Shown piece after piece: positions 8,378 to 19,277 of a stretch of 28,031 bases of DNA. A model generated the notes under the pieces. That model was not told where the DNA came from and did not search any database. It saw nothing but the letters and a program-made list of their open reading frames with translations. Every line of letters starts with the position of its first letter. Positions within the stretch are counted from its first letter, which is position 1. This DNA is from Punctularia strigosozonata HHB-11173 SS5. Taxonomy: Eukaryota > Basidiomycota > Agaricomycetes > Corticiales > Punctulariaceae. The stretch spans positions 591,974 through 620,004 of the forward strand of contig NW_006767446.1 in assembly GCF_000264995.1 (NCBI RefSeq). The letters run 5' to 3'. A program made the position numbers and the translations under genes.

Positions 8378-10481
8378 TCATACAAGAGGCTTGCTGCGGT
8401 AAAGCAGCACGTACGCCGAAGAGTCCTCCCCGCCACCATCGAGTGTCGCCAATTTCTCCTTGGGGAAGGGAGTCACCTTATCGTCGTCGAACTTGTACCA
8501 GTCCTCGTCTTCATCGTCGAGGACAGTAGCTGTCGAGGATGACGATGCCTCACCTTGAGCACCAACGATGTCAATACGTGTGCATATTGGTGGAGTTAAC
8601 AACACAACTTACCGCTAATCGCAGTGGGATGGAAGCAGCTCTTCTTGACGTATGCCATGTAATGACCGGCATCGGCCGCAGCGCCCTTGTGAGTGACGAT
8701 TGCGATGAGGTCGTAGAGGCCGGTGACGCTGCAGCCGACGTCTTCCTTGAGCTGCGGGCTCACGAGCTCCTCGAGCTCCTTCTGCTCCTTGGCACGGTAA
8801 ACGCTTTCGTCCTCGAGAGCACCGCCCTCGACTGCCTTGCCCTTGTCGTCCGAGGCAGAGGCTTCGGCCTCGGGTGCGGCCTCGGGTGCGGCCTCAGCCA
8901 TCTCGACGTCAGTTTCGTTGGACTTGCCCTTGCCCTTGTCCGCAGGAGGAGAGTCCTTGGCGATCTTCGTCCGTTTCCTGACCTAAGAGTCCCTGTTACA
9001 CACCGCTCTGCGACCACCGGGTAATGATCACCAACCTTGCGCCTCTCCGCTCGGTCTCGCTCAAGCTCCTTCAGACGGCGAGCAACGGGCTCCAACTGCT
9101 TCTTCAGATCTTCCGTGACAAGGTCAAGTGCATCGTATTCGACTGGGAACTTGACTTTACGCTATCGTTCTCCATGTCATTGTCCGTTTTGCGGTGAGAT
9201 CTGAAGGTCGGCTTACCATGATCTTCGCCTTCTTTCCGATGTCCCGCCTCCATGCGAACCGGACCATGTGGACCGCCAGGTACGTTGGCAAGCGTTGTAA
9301 CCTCGATTTCTGATTGTACACAGCTTCTCGACCGAGAGACGGAGACCGTTTTTCTATCTTTTGATCCAGAGCCTATCGAAGGGAGAAAATCAGTTTGAGT
9401 GCAGGCAGGATCGGAATGCACACTGATACATACGTCCATGATGCCACTGTGCATGAAATTAGTGGTGATACTGATGTTGCATTCGAGTTTGAGGATCTGC
9501 TCCGTGGTCACGGTCGGCTCTTCTTCAGGGGCCTCATCGCACTTCAACCTTCGGGTAACATGATTGAGCACGATTGGCGGACGTTAGATGATGACAGGAA
9601 CCTACTCTCTGCGCATGACACCCATCATGTACTGTTCGATGAACTTCTTTCCCGGCGTGCCGGCAAGCTATCATGAATGTTTCAGCACTTCACCCCAGGT
9701 AAGGAATATGAGCGGACTTACGGGAACCTCCTTGAGGGAGTTCGCGATCGCTGTCCAGCACTCCTCCGCGTCCTGTTGAGCGTAAGCGGTCGCCATAGCT
9801 CCGCTCTTCGATCTGTCGAGTTCTCCGAACTGGGGCACAACTTGGCGCAACACCTGCAAAAACCGCAGAGGAATGACGCCCTCCGTCGAGCGCGACATTT
9901 GGCTGTACAGTTCGCGAAGAGCGCCGGATAGAGGCCCGGTTCCGCCGGTTGTGGCCAGAAGCGACTGTTGGAGCTCCGGGATGGCGCGCATGGCTTGCAC
10001 CGTGGCGTTCATATAACAAGTGTTGCCCAGATTCCGGAGGCCAGGCGGGAGGGCAAGCTGCGGAAGTCGGTCAGACGAGGAGACCTGACCTCGAACAGGT
10101 TCACGAGAGACGTACCACTTTTGCGATCTCGCTTTCGTCCATGTCCTCTAAGAACACAACAGGTTTCTCGGGCGCTTGCGGCAAGGGACCTGCGGCGCCA
10201 ATAACCATGAACGTCTGGTTCGCCTTCGGGGCGATCTTGGCCCATGACGCGTCATCCTTTCATATCGTTGTGAGGTGAGTACGAAGACGACTGAAGTTCG
10301 ATCGTGAGTGTAGGGTACCGACCTTGAGTACACCACCCTTCACCATGACCTTCATGCGTTCCTGCGGAACGCCAGTGAGCTCGTAGATGGTCTGCTTGAA
10401 CGCCGTTGGCGGTTGATCGGTATCAAGTGTAAGATCGTAGGTGCGCCCTGCATGTTTGATATGTACTGGAAGCGTTGGCAT
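8378..10481 (-). CDS. UBP6: Ubiquitin carboxyl-terminal hydrolase Ubp6/USP14, proteasome-associated
   Basis: Cysteine protease that trims ubiquitin from substrates docked on the 26S proteasome. Nine exons (10481-10323, 10256-10116, 10057-9722, 9667-9606, 9548-9434, 9372-9217, 9161-9036, 8982-8613, 8553-8378) join in frame to 546 aa. The N-terminal ubiquitin-like domain (MPTLPVHIKHAGRTYDLTLD to about residue 75) targets the proteasome; MVKGGVLK-DD spans intron 1, as in USP14. The Cys box is PPGLRNLGNTCYMNA (Cys114), the His box AGHYMAYVKK (His472), and the Asp lies in WYKFDDDKV (about 511-513); the end SSAYVLLYRS is typical. A low-complexity acidic, Ala/Pro/Glu and Lys/Gly linker occupies about residues 378-415. 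Introns are 53-67 nt; the first uses a weak GTCGGT donor. Length is close to human USP14 (494 aa) plus the linker. The identification is firm. Confidence 0.95.
8862..8893 (-). repeat. Short tandem repeat coding the Ala-Pro-Glu linker of Ubp6
   Basis: A 12-base unit close to GGCCTCGGGTGC recurs about two and a half times within the coding exon and gives EAAPEAAPEAEAS in the linker before the His-box half of the catalytic domain. Unit length keeps frame, so copy number can vary without harm. Confidence 0.5.
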
Positions 10482-10941
10482 CGTTGTTTGCGGTTGAGGC
10501 TATCTCAGATTTGTCGGTTCGAGGTCGAGTGGGATTCGGCAGCCAGTTGGTCCTTCGTTGATGTTCAGGGATTGTGATGGAACTGAGCGTCTTGACTTGG
10601 ATGGATGTTCGGATGAAAAAGGTAGGGCCTTGGTGGATGTGGTGGTCGATTGCAAAGCTCCGTCTTTGGTTTTCAGCCCGCTCATGAGGAGACGCGCGCC
10701 TGCACGCGTAATGCTCTTTTAGCCGCACGTGCATGGTGGACGCGTCACTTTTATCAACAAGCAGGTCAAAGATAGACGGAGCATTTCGTACGTTATAGAA
10801 AAAGTTGCAAGCATCGTTCAATCTATTGTCAACAAAGATACCACTACGTGAGATGGAAAAACGCTACCCCTCCGGATGAAATCATTATACTGATAGCAGG
10901 TCCAAAGAACAATCCGCTCAGAACACCTCACATTTCAACGA
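10482..10941. other. Intergenic, Ubp6 upstream region and Ras-GEF 3' end
   Basis: Both flanking genes are on the minus strand. The part near 10482 should hold the Ubp6 promoter and 5' leader, the part near 10941 the 3' end of the Ras-GEF gene. I saw no clear TATA box or proteasome-gene element; the ORFs here are not supported. Confidence 0.45.
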
Positions 10942-13900
10942 TCACTCAGAGTACATGGCGAAAGCCCGTTGCAGCGTGTCCCCGTCGAAGCCACGTATCT
11001 TCAAGCACTCGCGATATATCTTCCGGTCAATGGGGTACTGCACCCGACTGGCGAGGTGCTGCCCGGACACCGATGCCTTGATGACCCCTGCGATGAGCCT
11101 TTGTTTGTGTACATTGACGAGAGGCTCCAGCTGCATGTATGGCGGAAGCGGGTCCAGCGCCGAGAAGACCTCAGGATGGGCGAGGGGTTCGAAGCCCCCA
11201 GTCGCAGGGTCAATCCGGACCTGTTCGCGAGGCGCCGTAGGGTCTATGTGGTCCGGCAGTTTCCTGTACCTATGGAGCTTCGACAAGTATATGCCTACGA
11301 TGATGGTCGGGGTTAGCCACTCGTCATTGGACAACCAATCGTGAACGAGACGAACCTATGAAGGGAATACCGTCGGAGGGCAAAGCTTTACCAGAAGATG
11401 TGGTTTGTGCGTTCCCGTTTCCTCCGGCGCCTCCCGTGCTGCCCCTCTCCTGTGATTCACTCGCCAGAGCCTTGACGTCGATGAGGTGTTCGATCCTCTT
11501 CCTAAGGAGCGCGAAATCACCCGAGGCATCGGTGAGCTCTACGAGGACATGCAGCATTCGTCCTTCCATGTTGAGTCGGCTCCGATGGCGCTTCATAGCC
11601 CGTTGCACGGGAGCACTCTGCAGCCCCGCGATGATCGCGACGAGCGCGCTATGGATATTGAGCTCGTAGCATTTCTGTGGAATTTGTTTAGAACGATCGC
11701 ATCCAGGCTCGGAGCAGAGCCGTAACTCACCCAAGCAACCCTGAGGAACTTGCGATATATGTGCAACCGTTCATGGGGATGTGTCAACACGATCTCGGAC
11801 GTGACGAACTTCGCCATCAGGTCGAACCGGGCCCGCACGGCGACCAGGGCGCTCGTCTTCGGTCCCTTTCTGCCCTCATATTTGGCCCTCGTCCGTTCCT
11901 TGAGGAATTGCCCCCAGTCGAGGATATCGACTTCCTCAGGCGCTTCAGTCGTTGCCGCGGTAGCCGATATGAGTTCCTCGATCTTGACGGCAAGGAACAG
12001 TTCCCGGTCGATCATGGCGAGATGCTGAACGAGAACTGCAGCCTTGTATCCCAATACCCACGAGCGATAAAAATTGGGTATAGGCGCCCCCGCCGTGAAT
12101 TTGGAAAGCTGTGGAGGAGGGATCTGCGGAGGCGACGACGGTATGCTACTATGGATCACGGTTTGAGACGCAGGGATGCGACTCTCGAGGATCTCCAGGG
12201 GAACGACGTCTTCAATGGCGGGTCTGGCCTTATCGGATGATAGAGGGGAGGACGTAACGGAGATGTTGTGCGTCGTCTGGTCAGCCATAGGCGTCGCGGC
12301 GTCCGCTGCCAGTTCTGCACCCGCCGACAACTGGGTGGACGAACGACGAGAAGCCGAGGAGCGAGTACTGCGTCTATCGTCCACGGGAGAACCGTTCTGA
12401 GACACCGATGCGTCGGCCCTCGGCTGCTCCTCGCCGTACTCGTCATCGGACTCTCCGTCGGACGTGGGGAAGCGCGGGGGCGAGTCAGGCCTGTAATCCC
12501 CGTTGGCAAGCCGTTCCTGGATCTGGCGGACCCATCCGTCCACCTTGGACGCCTTTGCTTCCCGGACCTCCCGACTGATCTGGCCCTCTAAATTTCGCAG
12601 CGCGTCTTCTATGTCGCCTTCTTCGTCGTCGCTCAAGGCGTCCACAATCGCATTCACTTGCCACTGCTGCAGTCCGGCCACGGTCAGCCTCGGTTGCGCG
12701 ACAGGTTTAACGGGTTCTTCGGTCTCCGAAGCAATCGAGGAGGCAATCGAACTGCGCATGGAGCTATGGGAGCGGATCCCCAAAGAAGATACGCTTTCGG
12801 GGCGGACAAACTCGAAGTCGCGGCGGAGAGGTAGCTTGCGGGCAGCTCGGCGCAAGGTCTGCTGAGGGGCAGGCGCAGAGTCCGATTCTTGCTCGTCGTC
12901 GCTTGTATCGGATAAGTCAGATAGTTCCAGATCGTCGATGGACACTACGTCCAGGCCCCACGACGCAGGCGGCTGCGGGTATGTAGGGCGGGAGGACGAG
13001 GGCGCGAACGACGGCGGGATCGGTTCACCCAAGGATGACATCGTCTCCGCTACGCTAGGAGCCATGCTGTTGCGGTGAATTTCCAGACTCGCGGCGTCGA
13101 GAGACTCATGAGCGTTGCTTTGCGCTTCTTCTGAAATCTTTCCCAAAGAATCCGGAGGAGGAACCGATGCTTCGGTGGCCATGGACGCGCGAGGAGCAGA
13201 TTGCGCGCCATCGAACAACGTTGATTCGTCATCCGTTGGTATCGCCGCAGCGGGAGGAGGTGGAGGAGGTACCGGCTTCGGCGCCGGGGGGACCGGCGAC
13301 TGTTGCTCGATCATCTTGAGGTAACTCTCCAGTCCGCCTCGCATATGTAGCAACTCGCCTGTCTCGTTCACCTCGAGATCGAAGGCTGAGACGTCGGCGC
13401 AGATCCCGATGGGCGCTTGGATCGTCGATCTGGAGTGCAGCACCCGCTTCCACTGCCCGAGCCGCCCGATCGTGTTCACAAACGCTCGCTGTATAGGATT
13501 GTTGTGGATGGGCAGAGTTGCGGGCGTCTGAACGAAAGGAGTAGACTCCGATGCGCTGCTGGTCTTCAGATTATGTTGGAGAATGGCCATCTGGATCGGT
13601 TGGTGCAGCACCGAAGTCGTCATGGTAGATACCCGATGTGACGACGCCGCGGATATTGCGCCCAAAGGAGGGGAACCGGGCGTAGCCCGAGCAGCCGCGT
13701 TCGCCGAAAATTCAAAGGCCGAGTTCTCGTCCGGGGTGAAGTCAAGGTCCACGTCTGACCCTTCGTCATCTACGTGCTTATGACTCGCGAGGGAAGCGAG
13801 CGTTTCCGTAATCTCTCCGCCATGCTGAAGTTCTCCTACAAGCTCCGTGGCGTCCACCTTTCTCGACTTCTCTGTCGTCGACTTCCGGCCGGCACGAGAG

Positions 13901-16900
13901 GCTCCCGTGTGCGCGTCCTTGCAGCTCTGCACCGCCTTCACGAGCTTCCGCACGATAGTCTAAAGCAAGGCGAGTGTTAACAGGAGCTCTTTCGTCATCC
14001 ACATTCAAAAACATACCAAGGCATCCTGGTTCTTCAGCACAATCGGATCCTTTCGCAACGTGTTCAACCACTCCGCGAACAGCAACCGCAGCTCGCGGTT
14101 CGGCACAAAGTCATGGTCGAAGAAAGTCAACACCCAATACCTAATCGCCACAAACGTCCTCAACCGCACGATGCGGCGCACCATCTCGTCCCTCGTACCC
14201 TCGTGCCGTTCCAGCGCCCAGTGGAACCTACACATCAACAGGTGCGCGAGCTCGAGCGGGCGGATGTACGCGCGGTACGTGAGGAAGAAGATGAGCAGCT
14301 CGTCATAGTTGAGCTCGCTAGTGAGCTGTGCGATCCAGCGCTCGATGCTCGCAGCGACGATAACCGTGCTGTGCTCCGTCTCGGCTGGCTCCTCGGCCGC
14401 ATCGACCGCCACCAACGGCGCGACGCCTGCCGCACGCCCGGCGCCTATGCGATGTCCTTTCAGCTTCGAACTCCGCTGTCGCGACACCACCGAGCCATCC
14501 GATGCAGACACGCCGTCCTCTTCTTGCGCTCGCCCAGCAGGGCTGAACTCGCCCCAGATAACGAACCGCGGGTCGTTCCTCGGCGACGGCGAATCGTCCG
14601 CGTCGAGCGATATCTTGATCACCGTCGTCTGCGTCCCGAGCTCATCGAGCTTGTCCAGAGCCGGCAGCCCGCGGTATCGCTGCAGCACCTCGAACACCTT
14701 CGTGTTGTAGTACGTGTACGATCGCGTCTTGAGTGAGACTGTCTCCTGCGGCTCGCCAATCGGGTCGAAGAGCACCGGCGTCTCGGGATCCGCAGGCACC
14801 TCCTGTTCCAGTTCCAGCTCCAATTCCTGCTCCTGAATCGGACTGGAAGCTGCGGGCGAGGGCTCCTCATCTTCATCGGAGACGACGTATAGCCCAGGAG
14901 GCACACCGGGTCCAGGTGAGTCCGTCTCTGCCATCATCTCTTCAGCCACAGGGGATGGCGGCACGGGCTCCCCATCCGCCTCCGCAACAGTCTCGTCCGC
15001 CGAATGTTTCCTGAGCGCCGCGATGCGCAACTTGGAGGTATGCCCATCTCCAGGCGTCGCGGTCAACCCGGACTCGTAGCTCTGCATCAGCCTCAAGCCC
15101 GGCCCATGATGAGGCGTCAGACCCAGCGGCGTATGCCGACGCTCTCCCTCATCGTGCTCGTCTTCCGAGCCGTCCAAGTCGAGCCGGAGCCCGCTCACAT
15201 CCGCGTCCGCGTTCCGTATCCCGTCTTCCCCATCCTCCTCGTCCTTCCTCGACGGCGAATCGAACGTCACGCCGGGTCCGAACGGATGCGTATACGTCAT
15301 CCTCTTCGCCTTCCTTCCATTCGCCGACGACGACGACCCCGCCGACCCCCGCTCCCCAAACGCCGCCGAGAAGGACGAAAAGCTCGTCGACTGGCTCCCC
15401 GCGGGCGACGTCAGCTGGGACGCCGACGACGCGCCGTCCTCGCGCACCCAGCCCATCGCCTCCGCGAACACGTCCACTTTGACGTGCGAGAGCGCGTACG
15501 ACGAGCTCGTCAACGACGAGATCTGCTGCGACGCGCCGGACGACGACGCCGCGCTCGCGTTGCCGCCGCGCTCCATGCTCGACGCCGACAACCGTGGGAG
15601 AGCTGACAAATCCGCGCCGGTAACGGTGTGCGAGTGCGCGCGGCCGACGAACGCCGGGGGGCCGCCGCCGCCGCCGCCTCCGTTCGAGCTCGTCGCGTTC
15701 CCTCCGGCGGGGCCGAGGTAGACGCGGCTGCTGCTCGCCTCCTCCGGGCCAGCGGAGACGCCGGCCGACGCCATATCGGGTATAGAGCGCGTCTTGCGCA
15801 ACTTGCGCGGGCCGCCGGAGTCGGCGGCGAAGGGCTTCGCGGGGCTCGCGTGCGTCGAGGCCGAGGTGAGGCCGTTGCTAGTGGTCGGGCGGGAGGTGAA
15901 GGCGCCGCCGCCGGAGGTGGAGGCGGACGAGAGGTGCGCGCCGGAGCGGTTGAAGCCGGTGAAGAAGGTGTGCACGCTCAGGCGTGACGACCGCGGGCCC
16001 TTCTTTGATTGGGAGTGCATGGGGGTTGATGGGAGATGCAGCGTGGACGAGTGGTTCGAGCTGTACGCGTCGCGCAGGGAGTGCGGGACGGGGGTGGGCT
16101 GTGATTTGGTTCGTTGCGCTAGAAGCTGTTCTTCCGCGTGTTCCGCGTTGGCCGCAGGGGCGGACAAGGTGCGAGCCCTGAGTGTTGCACGTTAAGGTAT
16201 GCCACTGACAAGTGGAAAATAATGAGACAGGTGACCTACCCAACGCGATACCTCTGCTGCCCATGCTGATTCGTGAACGCGGTGATTGCGTATGGAGATA
16301 GGCGGTCCATGCTGACGCCGAAATGCTGATCGAATCTCCGTTTCAGCTCGCGCGCCGCGAGAGGAGAGCTCGTCTCGACGAAGCTCCCATCGGCTGAAGA
16401 TCGGGAATCGAAGGTCATTAGCAATCGATTTTGACGCGTAACTTTCCACCGAATGGGCGCGTTACTCACAAGCGATGGAGATGTCGGCTTCTGCGACCTC
16501 TGGTGGAAGTTCATCTAACGCGATAGCCGCGTCGTCGTCATCCGGGAGCACGAACGACGCTTGGGAGGTATGTCCGTCCGCCGGAGAGGGTGCCGGCACG
16601 GGTAACTTCAGGCGGCTGCCGTGGGCGCTTGGGCCGAACCTCTCGCTGGGGCTGCTGCTGGACGTAGGCGACTGGGCCGTGTTTTGCGATACGGGGGGCG
16701 AGAAAGCGGGCCCGGTCGTGGTGAGGCGCAGACCGTCCGCCATCTTCGGGGTCGCGGGAGACGCCGATGGCGCGTCTGCGTCCCCGTCGCCGTCGGCGGG
16801 GAGCAAGGGCTGGTCGAGCGCGTCGGGTTCGAGGGCGGCGGGAACGGGTATACTCGGCGCCTGCGATGACGGCGCAGGCGGATCGTCCGCATCGTCGGTA

Positions 16901-16959
16901 TCGACCGCAGGCTGTGAAGGCGCGCGTCGGAGCTGGTTCGCCGTCGGGATGGGCGGCAT
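10942..16959 (-). CDS. Ras-family guanine nucleotide exchange factor (RasGEF_N + RasGEF), about 1901 aa
   Basis: Activates a Ras-type GTPase by GDP release. Six exons (16959-16470, 16393-16240, 16177-14017, 13959-11731, 11674-11356, 11294-10942) join in frame. Exon 1 starts MPPIPTANQLRRAPSQP and is disordered; around residues 164-214 lies a conserved-looking block (SSPLAARELKRRFDQHFGVS). A long Ser/Pro/acidic region leads to RasGEF_N at about 810-935 (ASIERWIAQLTSELNYDELL, then FFLTYRAYIRPLELAHLLMC and FVPNRELRLLFAEWL). A second disordered stretch of about 550 aa, with a proline run near 13240-13290, separates it from the catalytic RasGEF domain at about 1480-1890 (DREL.., RKFLRVAWKCYELNIHSALV, IPFIGIYLSKLHRYRKLPDH, LVNVHKQRLIAGVIKASVSG). 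The layout resembles Lte1/Cdc25-type GEFs; which one is not settled. There is an in-frame stop upstream of ATG 16959. Introns are 56-76 nt. Confidence 0.9.
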
Positions 16960-17857
16960 CTTCTTTCCAAATCCTGGTACGTATAGGTTCTTGCGCCGAC
17001 TCTATATACGAAAGCGCGTGATGTCGTGTGGTGGAATGAGACAGTCGGTAAAAAGGGGTCGTGTGTGGTGAGGTCGTGAAGACAATAAGGTCGTAGTACA
17101 GGGTCTGAAGGCAAGGCGGCTAATAAGACATATCAACGCGAGGAGTCGCGAGTCGAATGGGGGGAGTAAAGTCGAGGTGAGAAGGAAGATATAGGGCGTC
17201 GCCGAGTTGTTGATGACAATGGTCTCCGCCCAGCCAAGGGTGTCGGGTAGAGAATAATGGGCAGGCTGCGACGGAGGGACGGAGAGGGCGACTCATACGG
17301 GGAGAGCTCATTCGCACGTGGCCCGTGGGGAAACCTTGGGGATTTTCCGAAAACCCGGTCCCGAAAATCCAGAGGGCCGAGGCCGTTTGCCTGCAAAGCC
17401 TATTCCTTTAATCCCCCGTTGTTTTGTCGGGAATCAGGTAAGGAACGGGCCCCATGTACACTCGGGACGTAAAGATACCAAGAGCGGTATATTTGCGACT
17501 CGCATTTATCTCACAGAATTGCATATGCATCGATGGATCAATCCCCATGCGGGCTCAGGTTGCCCACGACGCCTGTGAATGCGAGGGAAGACAACACAGC
17601 TCCGGGGTTCGTTTTCCTCGCGATCGATGGGACGACGCATCCCGAAAGACGCTGTGCAGGGCCCAGATGACGCACAAAGGGCCCGAAGGAAAAGGGAAAT
17701 TTTTTGTACAAGAAATTGCGTGTTCGTTCGTTCGCATAACTGAGTTGGTATATACAACGCGCCGATCTGGGGTTCACGTACAACGTCGACCCTGGAACGG
17801 GCAAACAATAACCGCGACCACGTCTCGGCTCTCGATCATACGTACTCGTTTTCCTTT
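16960..17857. other. Long intergenic region upstream of the Ras-GEF gene
   Basis: Lies between two minus-strand genes and should contain the Ras-GEF leader and promoter plus the 3' end of the Bap31-like gene. It holds a CACGTG E-box at 17315-17320 and a short inverted repeat at 17340-17370. No ORF shows domain or splice support. An extra upstream coding exon of the Ras-GEF gene cannot be excluded. Confidence 0.45.
17340..17370. repeat. 8-bp inverted repeat near an E-box
   Basis: GGATTTTC at 17340-17347 is the reverse complement of GAAAATCC at 17363-17370, with 15 bases between. It lies about 380 bases upstream of the Ras-GEF start and 20 bases from CACGTG. A dimeric factor site is possible but unproven. 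Confidence 0.35.
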
Positions 17858-18809
17858 TCAGTCTTTGCGCTTGTCGCTCTTCGCGCCTGTGACCTTGTTA
17901 TACTCCGTCGCGAGCTTGTCGTACTCCGCCGCCTGCTGCGCCAACTTGGCCTTCAGGTCCTCGATCTGCTTCGTCTGGTCCCCGTTGGCGAGCTTGTCCC
18001 GGCTCTGGGAGGCGGTGGCGTTCTTGAGCTTGGCGTACTCCTCCTGCGCGTGGATGAGGTCGAGGATGATGTAGAACGTGCGCGTGAGGACGAGCGAGAG
18101 GAAGAGCGTGAAACCGGTTAGGTAGACGTTCCGTTGCGCGCTGTGAGACCAGGTCAGGATTGCGTGCCGATCACCGTCATATAACATGGACTTACTAGAA
18201 TTTGCGAGCGGCAAAGTTGGTTTCGGTCTGGACGTTCTGTAGGACAGCGCTGTTATTCGACTTCGCGGCCTCGGCCTATGACAGAAACCGCCTATAAGCA
18301 CGATCACGTTGCATCCCTGCGGGTTTGACCCACCTCCGCAGTGATCCTAAACATTCTCTGCACCGCATCCACAAACAGCACCAGGATAGATCTGCGAGGC
18401 AGATTCAGTTCCTGCGGCCTGCGGACGGGTTAGAAGGCGAACAGACGACTCACATGAAGGCGATCTTTATTCCATACGCGACTTTGGCGACGAGGGGGGA
18501 CTCCGCGAGGAAGTGGAACAGACGCTTGCGGATCCCGTAGGGCAGAGGAGCGACCATGATACAAAACATGGCCATCTACTTCAGTCGTGAGATACCCGAA
18601 CGCTCAGTTCGTGCAAAGACCGGACGAACCTCGGCACCTAGCAGTAGAAAGGCAATCGTATAGCTGCGACCATAACACGTTCATCATAGCGCACGAGACA
18701 CGCATGCACGTTCAACGCGAAGGTGCGCAGGCGACAACCAGGAAAGACGAACGACCAGATCAGTTCCGGTGTCTCCGGAGTATCAGAAAGGCACGCACTA
18801 TACAGTCAT
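17858..18809 (-). CDS. Bap31/Yet-family ER membrane protein
   Basis: ER membrane chaperone/sorting factor related to mammalian BAP31 and yeast Yet1/Yet3. Six exons (18809-18799, 18663-18630, 18575-18454, 18391-18334, 18275-18196, 18140-17858) join in frame to 195 aa, a normal length for the family. Exon 1 has only 11 coding bases (MTV plus two bases), and the joined start MTVYYTIAFLLLGAEMAMFC is a typical first membrane helix. VAPLPYGIRKRLFHFLAESP follows, then helix 2 (IAFISILVLFVDAVQRMFRI) and helix 3 after RKFYAQRNVYLTGFTLFLSL. The C-terminal third (about 130-185) is a coiled coil, ending in the lysine-rich KSDKRKD, similar to dilysine ER-retrieval tails. Introns are 54-62 nt except the first (135 nt, GTGCGT...TCGCAG). 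The identification is firm; the exact family member is not. Confidence 0.93.
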
Positions 18810-19277
18810 CTTGATATCCTTCTTCCCAAGTTAACGGGAGTAACAAGAGGTAGTAGGCCTGGTTGGGGGTAAAATAGCAAGTCAAGGGGCTGCGTAGGGC
18901 TGCGTTCGCGCCGGTCCACGTCGACGGATTCGCGCCACGGCGCTCGGCGATTGACGTCACAGCAACGAACTGCAAACCCTATCTTCGGGTTTATTGCGCG
19001 TACAGTATAACTGTACGTAGGAGGACCAAATACTGGGTCCGTAATATGAATACAGGAGGTAGGGAGTATCACTTGATCCACCAGCATCGTACATATGCAT
19101 GGGTTCACTGGCATTCGCTTGATTGTCTGCTCACGGAATAATCTGCTATCGTAATGAATGAACGTGGAAAAGGAACGATGTCTGCTTGACATACGCCATC
19201 TTGCACCGAACAACACCTACTGGAACCCCTGATCCAGACGACATCGCCAAGCTTGACCATGCCCGACGATCACGCCT
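18810..19277. other. Intergenic region between Bap31-like and esterase genes
   Basis: Holds the upstream region of the Bap31-like gene and the 3' end of the esterase gene. No domain-bearing ORF, tRNA or strong repeat was seen. Confidence 0.45.

Noticed and set aside
8867-8890. Short direct repeats at first looked like a CRISPR-like or satellite array.
   Set aside because: They are in-frame codons of the Ubp6 linker, with no spacers.
14113-16195. Long plus-strand ORFs (up to 207 codons) opposite the Ras-GEF exons.
   Set aside because: Low-complexity Arg-rich translations antisense to Ser/Pro coding sequence; no domain, no splice logic.
18810-19277. Possible tRNA or small RNA gene in the intergenic stretch.
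   Set aside because: No cloverleaf with A and B box sequences could be formed.
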